64,000 bases of DNA from Strongylocentrotus droebachiensis (taxonomy: Eukaryota; Echinodermata; Echinoidea; Camarodonta; Strongylocentrotidae), in NCBI GenBank assembly GCA_035222895.1, contig JAVYIG010002526.1:1-64000 (forward strand), given 5' to 3'. The notes under the pieces were generated by a model, which worked only from the letters and a program-made list of their open reading frames with translations, was not told the DNA's origin and ran no database searches. Made by a program: the position numbers and the translations under genes. Positions 1 through 11,470 of the stretch are shown piece by piece. Positions within the stretch are counted from its first letter, which is position 1. Each line of letters starts with the position of its first letter.

Positions 1-690
1 GCCCTTCTTGGCGTCCGCCAGAATTCTTAATAGTATGGTACAATGTAATACCTCTGGGCCAAATTTGGTGCTTTTAGAAGAATCTGCACCAAAAAAAAAA
101 CATATTTAGCCCTAACAGGCTCCACTTACAGGGGAACGAGTCCGAAGTAGAATCCTTCAAACTACATGGCTATTAGATGTGTACTTCTTTGTACAGTAAT
201 TTATTCCTTAAAAGATTTATTTTTCTGTTTAGTGCGTTATATTTGGTATTGTATTGAAGCGTTATATTACCATTTAAAAAAAATAACAATATCATTATGC
301 AACGATTATGCAGTAGCACTGCACCTGGATATGGAGAAGGATCCGATATGAAATCCTTGAATAAACGTTTTGATTTTCAAAGGCGTATTTACCTGCTTAT
401 TTTAGTAGACTACTTTGCAGAGTAATGTTTATTTTTCTGTCCTGTAGTGCCTATAGAATACGGGTAAAGCATTCTGTCATTTATGGTAGTGAGACCTGCT
501 GGAGCAGTATCATTTCCACATGCATGCTCTACGCTGAATGACTAATTAACCGATTTGGGATGGACCATTGATAATTCTCTGATCTTGTCTAACGTTCACC
601 GACCCGTGTCCCTTATTTTTCTGCATTCACTAAATGTGATCTTTCATTAAGGCTAGACTGCTTTAAAAAAATTGATGATATCTACGGTAC
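1..690. other. No recognised feature
   Basis: AT-rich sequence with no domain-bearing reading frame on either strand. A further exon of the minus-strand Ig gene would be expected somewhere here, downstream of the exon at 695-1015, but I cannot identify one. Confidence 0.4.
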
Positions 691-694
691 TCAC

Positions 695-1015
695 TATACA
701 TAACAGTACGGGTGTAGTAGTTTGTCTCTCTGAGCAAGTCTCCACGTACCACGGAGCACTGGTAGAGACCTTCGTCCTCCGACATAACCTTGCCAATGAC
801 CAAGGAGAAAGTGGTATTGTCCATTTTGTAGTTAGGCAGGCTTCCTGATTCTCCTTTCGCCCACCATGCCAGACTTTCGAATTCACCAATTATCCCGCTC
901 TTGTACCACTGTACTAGACGGACAAGAGGATCGTTTTCAATATGGTCACAGCGAATCGTTCCTGAGGTGCCTATTTCCAGTGGCCTGACTTTAGGTTCCA
1001 TTGCGAAGATTATGT
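695..1015 (-). CDS. Immunoglobulin V-like domain exon
   Basis: An internal exon coding one Ig domain of about 107 residues. On the minus strand it follows a pyrimidine-rich tract ending in AG (1017-1016) and stops at a strong donor GTGAGT (694-689). It enters and leaves in phase 1 and is 321 bp, the classical shuffling exon of Ig proteins. The reading shows the first-strand cysteine (GTIRCDH), the core tryptophan (LVQWYK), a strand-E block (TTFSLVIGKV) and the DxGxYxC signature (EDEGLYQCSVV). The disulphide pair is therefore intact. Such domains serve as cell-surface or secreted recognition modules; the ligand is unknown. No signal peptide or flanking exon was found within reach, so the gene is incomplete here. 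It faces the opposite way from the Ig exons at 28.7-31.1 kb. The Ig call is firm; membership of any named family is not. Confidence 0.85.
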
Positions 1016-1876
1016 CTCGAAAAAGAAAGAAAAGAAAATCGACATACGGTTGGGTACACTTTAGCTTTTGTTTTCTTTTCCTTTTTCCCCATTATGAATC
1101 TAATCAAACTCAAAAAGATGATCAGTCAGCACACATAATACGCCGTGTATTTTTTTTACAAAGTCATATCTTTCCTCCAAATGAAAGCGTTCGTCATCGA
1201 TACATCCATATATGTTATGGAGTCTGATCACTTGACCGAAGGCCCACTAGACCGTTGGTGCTCGAGACCGGATTAATGAAAAATATGCCGCAAGCTATGT
1301 ACGTGGGCCGAATGTCAGCAGCAAGTGATTGACAAAATATACACCATTTATGTCCCGCTCACAAGCCAAGAAATAAGTTATTTTAAAGACGTTAGCGCAC
1401 ACAGATTCATCATCACACGTTTTTATTGTATACACTATTGCAGCTGTTGAAGTGTTGTCATTAATGTTGTTGATATGAAAGGCTCCCCAAACAACACGTT
1501 ATTGGTGATAAAGAATGGTTTAACAGACAATCAATTACAGTCCATTTTCCAAGAAGCTGATTAGGCAATGGAGAATTTTGTCTTCATGGGGATGTTAGTT
1601 TTATCATAGGGCCGATAAGCATGCGTGCATACTTCATTCTCTTATAATTAATACAAAAGGTTTTATGTAGGTTTATCAAGGTACAAGAAGCATCAGTCTT
1701 GTTCAGACGGAGGCAAGTAACCCTAGGGTAAAGGTCGCGTTAGGAGCTAGTCGGGGTAAATATGGCGAAGTAAATGGCGGGCCAAGCATGCCACTATCCG
1801 TACAACTATACAACTATACGACTATACGTCTATCCAGCCGGCAAATCAGAACGCAGGAAACTTTATATCGATACTA
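1016..1876. other. No recognised feature
   Basis: Upstream side (minus-strand sense) of the Ig exon. It would be intron of that gene. No second exon, signal-peptide frame or repeat end was recognised. Confidence 0.35.
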
Positions 1877-2010
1877 CTATACAGTGCGTCCCAGAAAACA
1901 CGAAACCGAGAAGTATCGATGTTTCATCATAATTTAATCACAACTATAATTAATAAATGACACATATTTGCAAAGCTTAGACCCTCCTCTTTCATTTGAT
2001 GTTACTCATA
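1877..2010. repeat. Mariner-like terminal fragment, copy 1
   Basis: The block starts with TA followed by CAGTGCGTCCCAGAAAA and continues for about 95 bases. The same sequence occurs in inverse orientation at 24776-24869, ending GGGACGCACTGTA. TA followed by a CAGTGCGTCC-type end is what Tc1/mariner-type elements leave. Only one end is seen at each site, so both are read as fragments. Confidence 0.5.
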
Positions 2011-2196
2011 TGATGCGTTCCTCACGCATGAGTGATAAAACGCAATTTGAAGGAAGGAAAACAAAAAGGCATTTGGCGGGCGGTATCTGAATTTCAAAGA
2101 GAAAATCACATTTCTAGAAATTTCATTTTCTGCTCTTTCATATGACACCTCAATCAGGAAAAATGATCAAGGAATAACAAACTTCTGTTTGTTTAA

Positions 2197-2447
2197 AGTG
2201 ATGCTCGCATTTCCATAATTTGATTAAACGAATTCGTTTTCACTGGCTGCCTGCCGTACCAACAAACGGAATCGACAAAAGACTTAACTCCATTTCATTG
2301 ACAATCAGACATAGACGAAAGACTTCATGCATGGCTGATTGTCAACGAAACGGAGTTAAGTCTTTTGTCAATTCTGCTTTTTGCATACGGAAGGCAGCCA
2401 ATGAAAACGAACTTTTTAAATCAAATTATGAAAATGCAAGCATTACT
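2197..2447. mobile_element. Hairpin MITE flanked by TTAA
   Basis: Two arms of about 100 bases are inverted copies of each other. The left end reads AGTGATGCTCGCATTTCC; the right end is its complement with a few mismatches. TTAA sits immediately outside both ends (2193-2196 and 2448-2451). The interior holds a second inverted block around GACTTAACTCC/GGAGTTAAGTC. It has no coding capacity. The TTAA flank is typical of piggyBac-type transposition. Confidence 0.75.
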
Positions 2448-2514
2448 TTAAACAAAAACTAAAAACACGTTAATTTTACCTGTTTTTTTGGAGATGGGGC
2501 CCCTCCCCTTGGCG

Positions 2515-2720
2515 GTCAAGGGGGGGGGGGGGGGGAGAAGGGTGATTACTTTTTTAAATTTTCGAGGGCCCCCCAAACAAATAAGTGCTCACTACCCCCC
2601 CCCCCCCCCCCCCAAGGGAGCGAATTATCGGCCAGTGCGATTTTCAAAATTTCGGGAGCAAAATAAATAAATAAAAAATTAGTGCTCACTACCCCCCCCC
2701 CCCCCCCCCCCTCCTCCACT
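2515..2720. repeat. Homopolymer G and C tracts
   Basis: A run of about 15 G at 2520 is followed by C runs at about 2596 and 2693. A sequence around AGTGCTCACTACCCCC occurs twice (about 2585 and 2681), so the second C tract is part of a short local duplication. Non-coding low complexity with G-quadruplex or i-motif potential. Confidence 0.75.
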
Positions 2721-2814
2721 GAGCGAAATATTTTATTTTGCCGGCACGATTTTCAAATTTCAGCACACTAAATTTCAAATTTGGCCCCCCTAAGAAATCC
2801 TGGATCCGCACCTG

Positions 2815-3835
2815 CGGTCGCCGTATGGTCCCCCTTTCGGTCGCCTTGCTGCTTCCTCGCGTCTGCCTTAGTATTTATCAAAAACTACGGCCGCCGCAGG
2901 GACGCTCTAAAGCGTTGGTCACATCCCACCGTGTGTGTTTTTAGTCCGTACGGTTTTTTGGAAGGCCACGGCCGCCACGTTTTTCTGAAAACGTAGGGAG
3001 GGAGTGGCAAAGGCAGGGAGGGAGTACCGGCAACGCACGTCACACGCACGGTGTAAGTACGTGGCCCGCACGCCACGCCTGTCCGTGACCGGTTGCGTGC
3101 ATCGTACGTTGCGCACGTGGTAAGTGCGTTGTACGTGCTTACAACGTGCTTACAACGTACGGTCTCCGCGCGGTTGCCACGTTATCGTACGGAGGCCGTA
3201 CTTACACGTACTGCTCACGTACGGTGTCCTTACTCACTCGCACGTTGTAAGTGCGTGTACGTGCGATGAACTCGGTGAGTTTTCCGCCCGATGTCGGGGT
3301 ATATATAGGACAACATTCCGGTGTTCTCCAGAAGTCCCAGCTGCTGCTGCCTCAAGATGCCAACCATTCCACCGCAGAGACTTTATACTGCATAAATCGG
3401 TGCGCACAACGGCACGTGCTTACTCGGTACGGTCCACTTGAGTTCTGCGTGCTCATTGGACAGTTGAACTGGGGAAGTGGCGAGTAAGCACGGACCTCGC
3501 ACTTATCACGTGCGCAGCACGCACGTGCTAAGTGCGCCTTCCGTAGAGCAAGCGACCGTGGGAAACAAATTTAAAAGACGCACGGAGTCAGTGCTTTGTG
3601 CGCTCGTTGGCAGTGCCGGGCACGCGCGTCACACGTACTGGGGTGAATCGGTAGCCGGACCGCAGCCCGAACGCAGCGAAAGTTCCTCGTGCACTAAAAG
3701 TGCTACGGTGTGTCTGCGTGCTCCCAAATCCGTACGGAGGCGGTACTCACCACGTACGGATACCCAAATTTTGCCCACGTTTTTGCACGTAGACAGCACG
3801 CACTTGCAAGTACGGCGGGATGTGACCACCGCATA
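2815..3835. repeat. CpG-rich block of degenerate CGTACG/CACGTG repeats
   Basis: About one kilobase is far richer in CpG than its AT-rich flanks. It is built from recurring but irregular words such as CGTACGG, ACGTGCTTAC, GTACGTGC and CACGTG. The open frames on both strands here come from the lack of stop codons in GC-rich sequence, share no domain and begin at arbitrary places. It could be a degenerate satellite or a CpG island; no promoter element was recognised. Confidence 0.6.
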
Positions 3836-5389
3836 AGGCGACCGTGCGTCATCACTTCAAAGGGCGTAATGTAGTCGCATATTTTATTCACTATTTCATT
3901 CACCTGATAAGAATAATAGTATTTCAATATACAGAATCCTAACTGCATACATTAGTTGTTACCAGGTTGGTCAAACGTTATGGCTTGACCTACCCAGAGT
4001 TTTTCGGAACTAGAGATAGATGCCATGTGTTGCGTCTGGCCAGATGAAAGGGGCTACCTGTAGATTTATACATGTTGTGGTGCATCCGGGGGGGGGGGGG
4101 GGGGTGGAAGCATGATGGGTATAGACATGTGCAAATCCTATTATGCATGGATATCCCAACAATAATGAAAATTGTAAATAACTTCGTAGGGCGCTTCGGG
4201 TTTTTTTTTACGTGTTGGAATTGTGCTTATTTGATGTGCGATAATGTGGTGTTTGTTGAAGGCATGCTGAAGGGATTTTAATGTAGGCCTACTGGTACAT
4301 GTCTTGAACTGTTTTGATGTTGCACATAATTTTGTGTAATGTTCCTGTGCTTGGAGGATGACTGTTGTTGATGAAGGATTCTGGTGGTGAGAGGATGCAT
4401 TACCCATACGGGGAATACATCCTCTCACCTACTGATTTGATGTTGGAAGTGAATGTTGGGATAGTGTCTGCACTTGTTGATTAAAAAAGCACAAAACTAT
4501 TATTTTTCTTTTGTATTTTTAGAACGAGACATTACTTGTTGATTGAAATATCTAATAGGGTCTTTGAAAGCAGACTAGCAGTGTAAAAGAGGGCACAAGG
4601 TACAAACAAATACGTGTGTGGGACTATGAGCGGGCTGGACATTTTGTGTTACTGAAATGGGCTTAGAATTCAAGTAATTTATCTATTAAATGACTATAAC
4701 AGACAATAAACAAGACAAAGGTAAGGACAAGAATCAGTGCTTATCAATTTAACAGACATTTTGCATGAAATACCATCAGGAAAGCCATCTAGATTTGTCA
4801 CAAATTAGCGACAAACACATCAAACTCAGCGCTGCAATGGCGCACAAAACGGCGTAGAATTCAACTTTTCATCCACCAAATGAATTCAAACACTTGCATT
4901 ATACAATCTTCAATACCTGTATCACCGTTATCGCAAATAATAAAATCACAATCTATATCTACGGCTAATATATGAAGACTAACAATATGGTAGGGTATTC
5001 TGCAATTAAGCCCAATTTTGTTTGGGTGACATTTCCGAGCATCCGAATGCTTCCGAAGACGTTGCTTCCAAGACCTATGATGCCGAAGATGACGTTCTGT
5101 GTGACGTCACAGCTCATTTAAATAAAATAATAAAATTCACTTTTTGGCTCAGATATATACTGTTTCGTATGTTTTTCAGCGTTTTAACCCTCCTTCAAAC
5201 CATTCTAAGGCGTTCCATGCGATACAATGTCAAAATGTTGGCTACAACATACATATCTGGGGCATTTTAGGTCATTACCAGGTATTTTACTACGAAAGTA
5301 ATTGAGAGTGTTCCGTTAAAGCATTAGTCGTGTGGTGCGCCACCTACCGGTGGTTCCGGGAACATTGCGTCAAGCAACACTTAATAATA
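3836..5389. other. No gene; scattered repeat pieces
   Basis: Holds a fragment (about 3875-3975) matching the inverted-repeat family at 5390-6055, and a G homopolymer at about 4088. A TGACGTCA word at 5101-5108 is isolated. No exon with splice sites and conserved domain was seen. Confidence 0.4.
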
Positions 5390-5893
5390 TATGCAGTTGC
5401 ATTCTGACTATTGAAATACTATTATTTCTATCAGGTGAATGAAATAATTTGTATTGAGGCACTTCACAAAGACCTATGCATTAAATTTGGTTACATTACG
5501 AAAATGGCCTATTGTTGCATGAGGGTAGAATGAGGAACTGTAATTTTGTCTTCTTTCTGTGTCTGTCATGTTCATAGTGTTACTTCCTGCATGCATGTAT
5601 ATCGTCGAGTGCAATCTAAAAGATTTCTAATTGTAGTCAACATGGGTAGTTGAGTACGTTGACACGCATGATCAGTCGGCGTTCGTCGTGTTCTCGTCCA
5701 CTCAATCTAAAAGTCCCTAATGAACAATCAAAGAAAACACATGTGCAAATAGGCCATTTTCGTAATGTAACCAAATTTAATGCATAAGTCTTTGTGAGGT
5801 GCCTCAATACAAACTATTTCGTTCACCTGATAAGAATAATAGTATTTCAATAGTCAGAATGCAAACTGCATATATTAAATGTTGCTAAGGTAG
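5390..5893. mobile_element. Long terminal-inverted-repeat MITE
   Basis: Two arms of about 125-145 bp (5390-5515 and 5745-5893) are inverted copies, both holding ATTGAAATACTATTATT and TCAGGTGAATGAAAT. The interior has no coding capacity. Near the inner side sit CAATCTAAAAGTCCCTA-like words that also end the small hairpin at 18536-18652, so elements may be nested. Confidence 0.65.
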
Positions 5894-5934
5894 TTAAGCC
5901 ATAATGTTTTCCGAACCTGGCAACAACTAATGGA

Positions 5935-6055
5935 TGCAGTTCGGATTCTGTCTATTGAAATGATCTTATTCTTATCAGGTGAATGAAATAATTTGTATTG
6001 AGGCACTTCACAAAGACTTACGCATTAATTTGGTTACATTACGAAAATGGCATAT
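5935..6055. repeat. Solo arm of the 5390-5893 repeat family
   Basis: A third, direct-orientation copy of the arm, running from a TGCAGTT-type end through TCAGGTGAATGAAAT to TTACGAAAATGGCATATT, where an A-run starts. It may be a truncated element or part of a composite. Confidence 0.6.
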
Positions 6056-7219
6056 TAAAAAAAAAAAAAAACACGGAACGATAGCATGGACGGCATTTGT
6101 TCCCTCTTGAAACGCCGAACATACCGCAGTGTATGCAGCTCGAAATATAATGGCGTCTTATTTTGTTTACAAGCGACGGATTCCTTTATTTTGTTATCCT
6201 TGTTAAACAAAATAATACTATGCGCGGGGTATAGAGAGTGAGGCAAATAGATTAAACATTTAGCCTGAGGGTAGTGAAGTAAGATAAATAACTGAAGAGG
6301 GGATGACAACACAGGCGCTGAAAATGTGTGAGATGTCATGGGACATCGTCTGCTTGTGCAAATCATGCTCAACATGTGACCACACAAATCTCAGCAGCAA
6401 TCGAAGAGCTTTTCAGGTGCTAGGCCGGGGCAGTATGTAAGCGTTTTGTAATTTATAATAATCATTACTTCGAATGTTTCCAAGCATTGAATTTCGATAA
6501 ACTTGTCCTATCAAAGTTTCACCTTCGTAATAATGACACTAAAGTTAGTTTTTAAAATCAATGAATCTTTTCTTTAATAATAAAAATGGAAAATGTGTCG
6601 TTTTGATTATTTGGGCAATTTCCCGAAAAATTATTTAGAGTAAAATATTTAGATGCTGGTGATAGAGTGAGAGTCTCATTGGAAGCAATATGATGATGGT
6701 TCTCAGGTGTTTTTAAAATTGTATTTATGGTTTTAGATTTGTTGTATCTGTTTCGTATTAGACAATATTAACCGGGTGTTGACCGTAAACGACATATATG
6801 ACCTAGGCTGCAATCAAAAGGATTGATTAGTCATAACTCGTCATGCTGTAACAAATGAAATGTAATGCGTTCATCGTAAGAATATTTCACGTTGAGAACT
6901 GGGTTGCTTGCTTATGATAGGAAACTCTCGAGGAAAGAAAGCATGGCATTGTTGAAAGGGAAGCCAAATTAGAAAATGACGGACACACCACAAAATGAGA
7001 TTCACAGCAAGACATAAAGACTATAGAGAACCAAAGCTGTGACATCATACAAATCTATTTTTAGAATTTCTCATTTTTTTCTTCATTTTCCAAAAGAGCA
7101 TCAAATGTCGAAAATGTCGAATGTCGAAGACCAATTAAATATTTTAAGTATTGGCTGTGATGTGACCATCTGAATAAATATATGTCCTATGGGAACTCAG
7201 TGTTATAGTGCTCTGGTTC
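6056..7219. other. No recognised feature
   Basis: A poly(A) stretch at 6056-6071 is followed by AT-rich sequence. I found no domain, splice-bounded exon or repeat end. Confidence 0.35.
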
Positions 7220-7900
7220 CTAAAAGCACAAAACACTTCGGTTCAGTGAACCATTCCATTATTCTAGGCTCCAGAGCGCCAGAGCGCCAAAGTGTACCCA
7301 GAGAGAGCCACCGGTACTGCACAGTACTGAAATGCATGAGATGTATGGAAATACAGCACCTAACATTAGGCATATTTTATATCTACACAGACCCCTAGTT
7401 ATTATCAAACGGACAAGACGTGCAAATATATTATCAACTATAATTTGTTCTTCTGATTATGCCATTTATACTTTGCTAATAAAAAACTTAAATAAAAAGA
7501 AGGGAAACCCTACACCTGTTAATTTGAGAGTACATTTGATCAATATTAACACTGTCCAAAAATAAAAATACATGAAATGAATGCTATTGAGAAATAGGTA
7601 TGTGTCATAGGCATGTGTTACATGGTCCCATGACTCAATTTCCACATGCTACATGTAGGAAATGATAGACTGAAAAGGAGTATATATTAAAATTAAATTA
7701 ACACAAAATGTAGCACAATATAAATTTGAATAGTGTAATATGCAAGACCTTTTTATCTTTGTATAATTCTTCCTGATGTTATAATATAATTTATGTATAT
7801 ATAAGTGTAAGATATACGAAATAACATTATCAATTAACGGCATTGGTAACTCTTGTGAAATAACATGTGGAAGAAAAAGTGGTTGCGTTCTCTTACTTAA

Positions 7901-8432
7901 GGTGACTTGATAACATTGTTGAAGGTTGATGAGAAAATTGCTTAATTTTCGTATGAAATGTTACTTACTATATTCCTTCTACTGTACTAACCCTCTGACA
8001 TGCACAAAAATCCTGAACAAATTCTCAAACAACGAAGTTTGAGGTTTTCTTTGAAGGAGTCGATGTATGACACCCTCTAACAGTGATTAACAGTAAATCC
8101 TCTCAACCATTTTTGAATTTTCCAAACCGTTTTTCGCTGAAAAAAGACCTAAAACAGGCCATAAAAAATCTGTCAACACTAAAATATCTGGAATGGAATG
8201 TAGAGCCATTTTATTGCTTTGTGACGATTTTCATTCACCTAAAATGCAATCAAATTGTAATAATATAGTTGGGAGAATTAAGGAATCGATCAGATCAGTT
8301 TTTCTCAATTTGTATCATGAATAATGTTTCGTTTTCACTCAAATTTTCAGATTATCTTTAATTGTACATCTAGCATTGAAGTCACTACCTTAGCACCACT
8401 ATCTCTCATCTGAACAATGTTACCAAATCCCT
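7901..8432. mobile_element. TTAA-flanked MITE, absent from copy 2
   Basis: TTAA lies on both sides (7897-7900, 8433-8436). The corresponding place in copy 2 (15791-15794) has one uninterrupted TTAA with matching flanks. The termini are imperfect inverted repeats: GGTGACTTGATAACATTG on the left and, on the other strand, AGGGATTTGGTAACATTG. No transposase frame. The empty site makes the boundaries secure. Confidence 0.8.
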
Positions 8433-9343
8433 TTAATGTTTCCTTCATATATGTATAAAACATGTATACGTCAAGATCACTCGAACTTCACTGACAATTT
8501 ATTCACTATTTTGTCAGAATTTTGTTAACAATTTTAGTGAAAAAAAAAATTAAAAACATATTTTGTAACCGTATACCTTACATTTCCTCTAGTTAGTTTT
8601 TAAGGCACACTTTTTACATGTTAGTTATTAGAATAGTTCCGAAAACGATTGAGTTTCTTCTCCTGGGATTCTTTTTGACTTTGTCCTATACTAAGCTTTA
8701 TCTATATTCTGCACAGTAAATAGTACATCTAATATGGTTACCCTAACGTCAATTAGAATACAAATGAGGAGACTTAAGTGTACATAAATCTTTAGTATTA
8801 AATGATCTTTTTCTTTTCAATCAGTATGACGTACAGATAATTTTTAACCTCAAGGTTTTGCTGGCCGTCGAAGTTTATCTTTTCCGGCCAGGTGTTCCAG
8901 TTACCTCACTGGTCATTTGCTGCTTGTGTAAGAACGAAGAACAATGTATACCCTGTATTTTGATCTTCGTGTTTTTAGAGATTTCGATTCGGGGAGATTG
9001 TATTTGTATGCGACTGATGCCAGACGGCTTCGCTCTCTCTTCATCGCAACGGGGAGGTCACGTCCAACGGAGATACGTCGACTCTGGGTCGGTTGATAGG
9101 GGCTTTTGGCTCGCTGGGATTCCCCGAAGAACTGGCGGGGAATTCTATCGCGGTTTATTATATTCGCGAATGCGTGGGATTAAGTTGTCGGTTTCGATCA
9201 ACATGATGAAATAGGCATAAATTTGGGTTCAGAAGATAAGGGCTTAAAGATACAAACGAAATAGGTATATTATAGTGTATGGAAGTACAAACGTGAACAA
9301 TGTAACCAACTAGAATTAAACAGAATGTTTATATACAATGTAG

Positions 9344-9348
<5 letters not shown>

Positions 9349-9372
<24 letters not shown>
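9349..9372. repeat. TA microsatellite
   Basis: A pure TA dinucleotide run, mirrored by a similar run at 16851-16876 in duplication copy 2. Confidence 0.85.
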
Positions 9373-9374
<2 letters not shown>

Positions 9375-9589
9375 CAATAATAACATGTTAAAGTATAATG
9401 CAATCTATTTACGAGCTAAAGAGTAAACAAAGTAGGCTGTTTCACTATCCTACCGCTAAGGGTACGTGTATAGGTTCAGCTCTAATTGTACTACTAGTAT
9501 CTGAAATGCTTGGACTTTCTTCTTTCTCTGTTTTTTGAGAAAATTGCAACATAATAAGGGGAGTACAAAAATCTTGCTAAATACTTTAA

Positions 9590-10103
9590 AGGTACTATGT
9601 CCCATTTGCAGGCCCAACAAAATGAAAGGGTTAAATTCCAACGGCATTTGAAAGATAATACTAATTTAGAACTTCCCTAAAACAGGTGGGGCTTGAAAAT
9701 AACGACTATTAGTTGTCAAATCGACTTAGGAGCTATAGAGCCAATAAGTAATAGTCTTGATTTTCAGACCATTGTACTGAATAGTCATACGTTTTATGCT
9801 GCGCAAAGATTCAATCTGTTTAATTTTGGCCATCACAAGAAGTGGGTTATTGATGTAGACAAAAGCTCATGTACCCTTTACAGCTCATGTTATGTATGAT
9901 ATTACCAAAGAAGAAAAAAGCCAGTCATTCACTCAATAGTGTCTGACAATGAAGTCTAGCAAGTAAATGGGTTTCCTTGCATAATTTGAATAATAGGACA
10001 CTGCTAATGTTTAAATTTCACAGATAGGACATACATGACATATTCATAATTCCTGCAAAGTTCTACAGAATTTGAGGTTGGCTGCAAAAGGGATATAGTA
10101 CCT
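9590..10103. mobile_element. TTAA-flanked MITE, absent from copy 2
   Basis: Ends AGGTACTATGTCCC and, inverted, AGGTACTATATCCC, directly flanked by TTAA (9586-9589, 10104-10107). Copy 2 has the unoccupied TTAA at 17093-17096 within ATACTTTAACTG. Length 514 bp, no transposase. It inserted after the segmental duplication or was precisely lost from copy 2. Confidence 0.85.
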
Positions 10104-10179
10104 TTAACTGTGAAGTGCTTCTTGTATCAAAAAGTTCTGTCATGTGCAAAGCACTTGGAAGCTTAGTCTTACAACAAAA

Positions 10180-11470
10180 TTAAGGTAAGTATAAACATCT
10201 TTCCCTTTGAAAATATGGAAAACCAAAAATATAGTGAAACTCATCTCTTATATCAGTGGACAGGCAGAGTGTGCACTGCATATCACAATGTGGTGTGTTC
10301 ACATCAAATCGACCTTTGTTTACAGGTAAATTATTTGATCTACACCGAAAACTTACAGAGAGTAAAAGCATCAGTTTTATTTAGGGTGAGTAAATAGCTT
10401 TCAAATATATGGTTGCCTTTAAATATTTTATAGTTTGTGCAAATGCGATTTGACCACACTGCATCTCTCGGATCTCCATCCTGACGAAAAATATAATTTA
10501 CTCTCAGTTTTAACAAAGAATTAATATTTAAGCCCAATCCACTTTATTGGCCTAGCCAACGAATATACCAGCTTGTACGATTAAATGTGTCTTCAATAAA
10601 TTGTAACCATGATGAAGTAAAGTCCTATTGTTCATATTTAATAGCTTTCAAATATATGGTTGCCTTTAAATATTTTATAGTTTGTGCAAATGCGATTTGA
10701 CCACACTGCATCTCTCGGATCTCCATCCTGACGAAAAATATAATTTACTCTCAGTTTTAACAAAGAATTAATATTTAAGCCCAATCCACTTTATTGGCCT
10801 AGCCAACGAATATACCAGCTTGTACGATTAAATGTGTCTTCAATAAATTGTAACCATGATGAAGTAAAGTCCTATTGTTCATATTTACTATCTTTACCTC
10901 TCAAAATTCTTGACCAAAAACTAACTATTCTACGCTTCACATGATTTAAAATCAAACCTCGTATAGTTTCTCTATAAACTATACAGTCTGTGGTATACGA
11001 ACCCACAGATAATAGTGTTCTGAGGAATATCCTATGGAAAACAGAAAACTTCAATCTGCTTGATATCTTCATGTGCCAAGGCTTCACCCCCATAAAATAC
11101 AATCAAATGGTAAAATAAATAACATTGAACATCAACTGACAATTTTCTTTAATAGTCAACATACTGTATAACGGTTTCCTATCCTGCAATATCTGTTTTT
11201 TACCATTGGCATTGCCTTTTTGAAAGTACCATTATAATTAAACTGTATTCCAAGATAAGCAAAATAATATACCACATTTTTTTTAGCATGACCATACGTA
11301 ACATTTGGTATCTTACTAACTTTCCCTCTGAAAAAACAACAACTTTATTTTAGTTTTATTCACAGTGCCTGTTAGGTGCTTCATTCATTCAGCGCCACTT
11401 GCCCTTCCTCTGGGCTTTCTGCCAAAATTATTTTGTCATCACTCATCAGCGTACAATAAACAAAACGTCT
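10180..11470 (-). pseudogene. LINE reverse-transcriptase C-terminal relic, copy 1
   Basis: Degenerate 3' part of a non-LTR retrotransposon ORF2 in several frames. In order on the minus strand there are the block after the RT domain (LNHVKRRIVSFWSRIL, 10900-11100), the segment with ESYLLTLNKTDAFTLCKF (10340-10537), and the C-terminal Cys/His region with FRCRSNNLPVNKGRFD, CTLC and DEFHYIFGFPYFQRER (10180-10371). These blocks are conserved in a family of marine-animal LINEs, where the last is a CCHC-like nucleic-acid-binding end. Stops, frameshifts and a 247-bp internal duplication (10395-10888) make it dead. Copy 2 is at 17160-18290 and also keeps the RT active-site region. Confidence 0.75.
10395..10888. 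repeat. 247-bp tandem duplication
   Basis: 10395-10641 and 10642-10888 appear identical by eye and abut without spacer. Copy 2 of the segmental duplication has only one such unit (about 17386-17625). The identity implies the tandem event is recent compared with the divergence between the two segmental copies. Confidence 0.9.

Noticed and set aside
166-351. Hydrophobic 61-residue plus-strand frame
   Set aside because: No domain, no splice context, AT-driven Phe/Tyr/Leu composition; typical chance frame.
3124-3836. Several Arg/Thr/Ser-rich frames on both strands
   Set aside because: They arise from the stop-poor CpG-rich repeat block, overlap one another and share no motif.
8858-9214. 118-residue frame repeated at 16366-16719
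   Set aside because: The frame is conserved only because the DNA is duplicated; the copies differ by an indel near the end and the inverse copy (16109-16333) reads too. No known domain.
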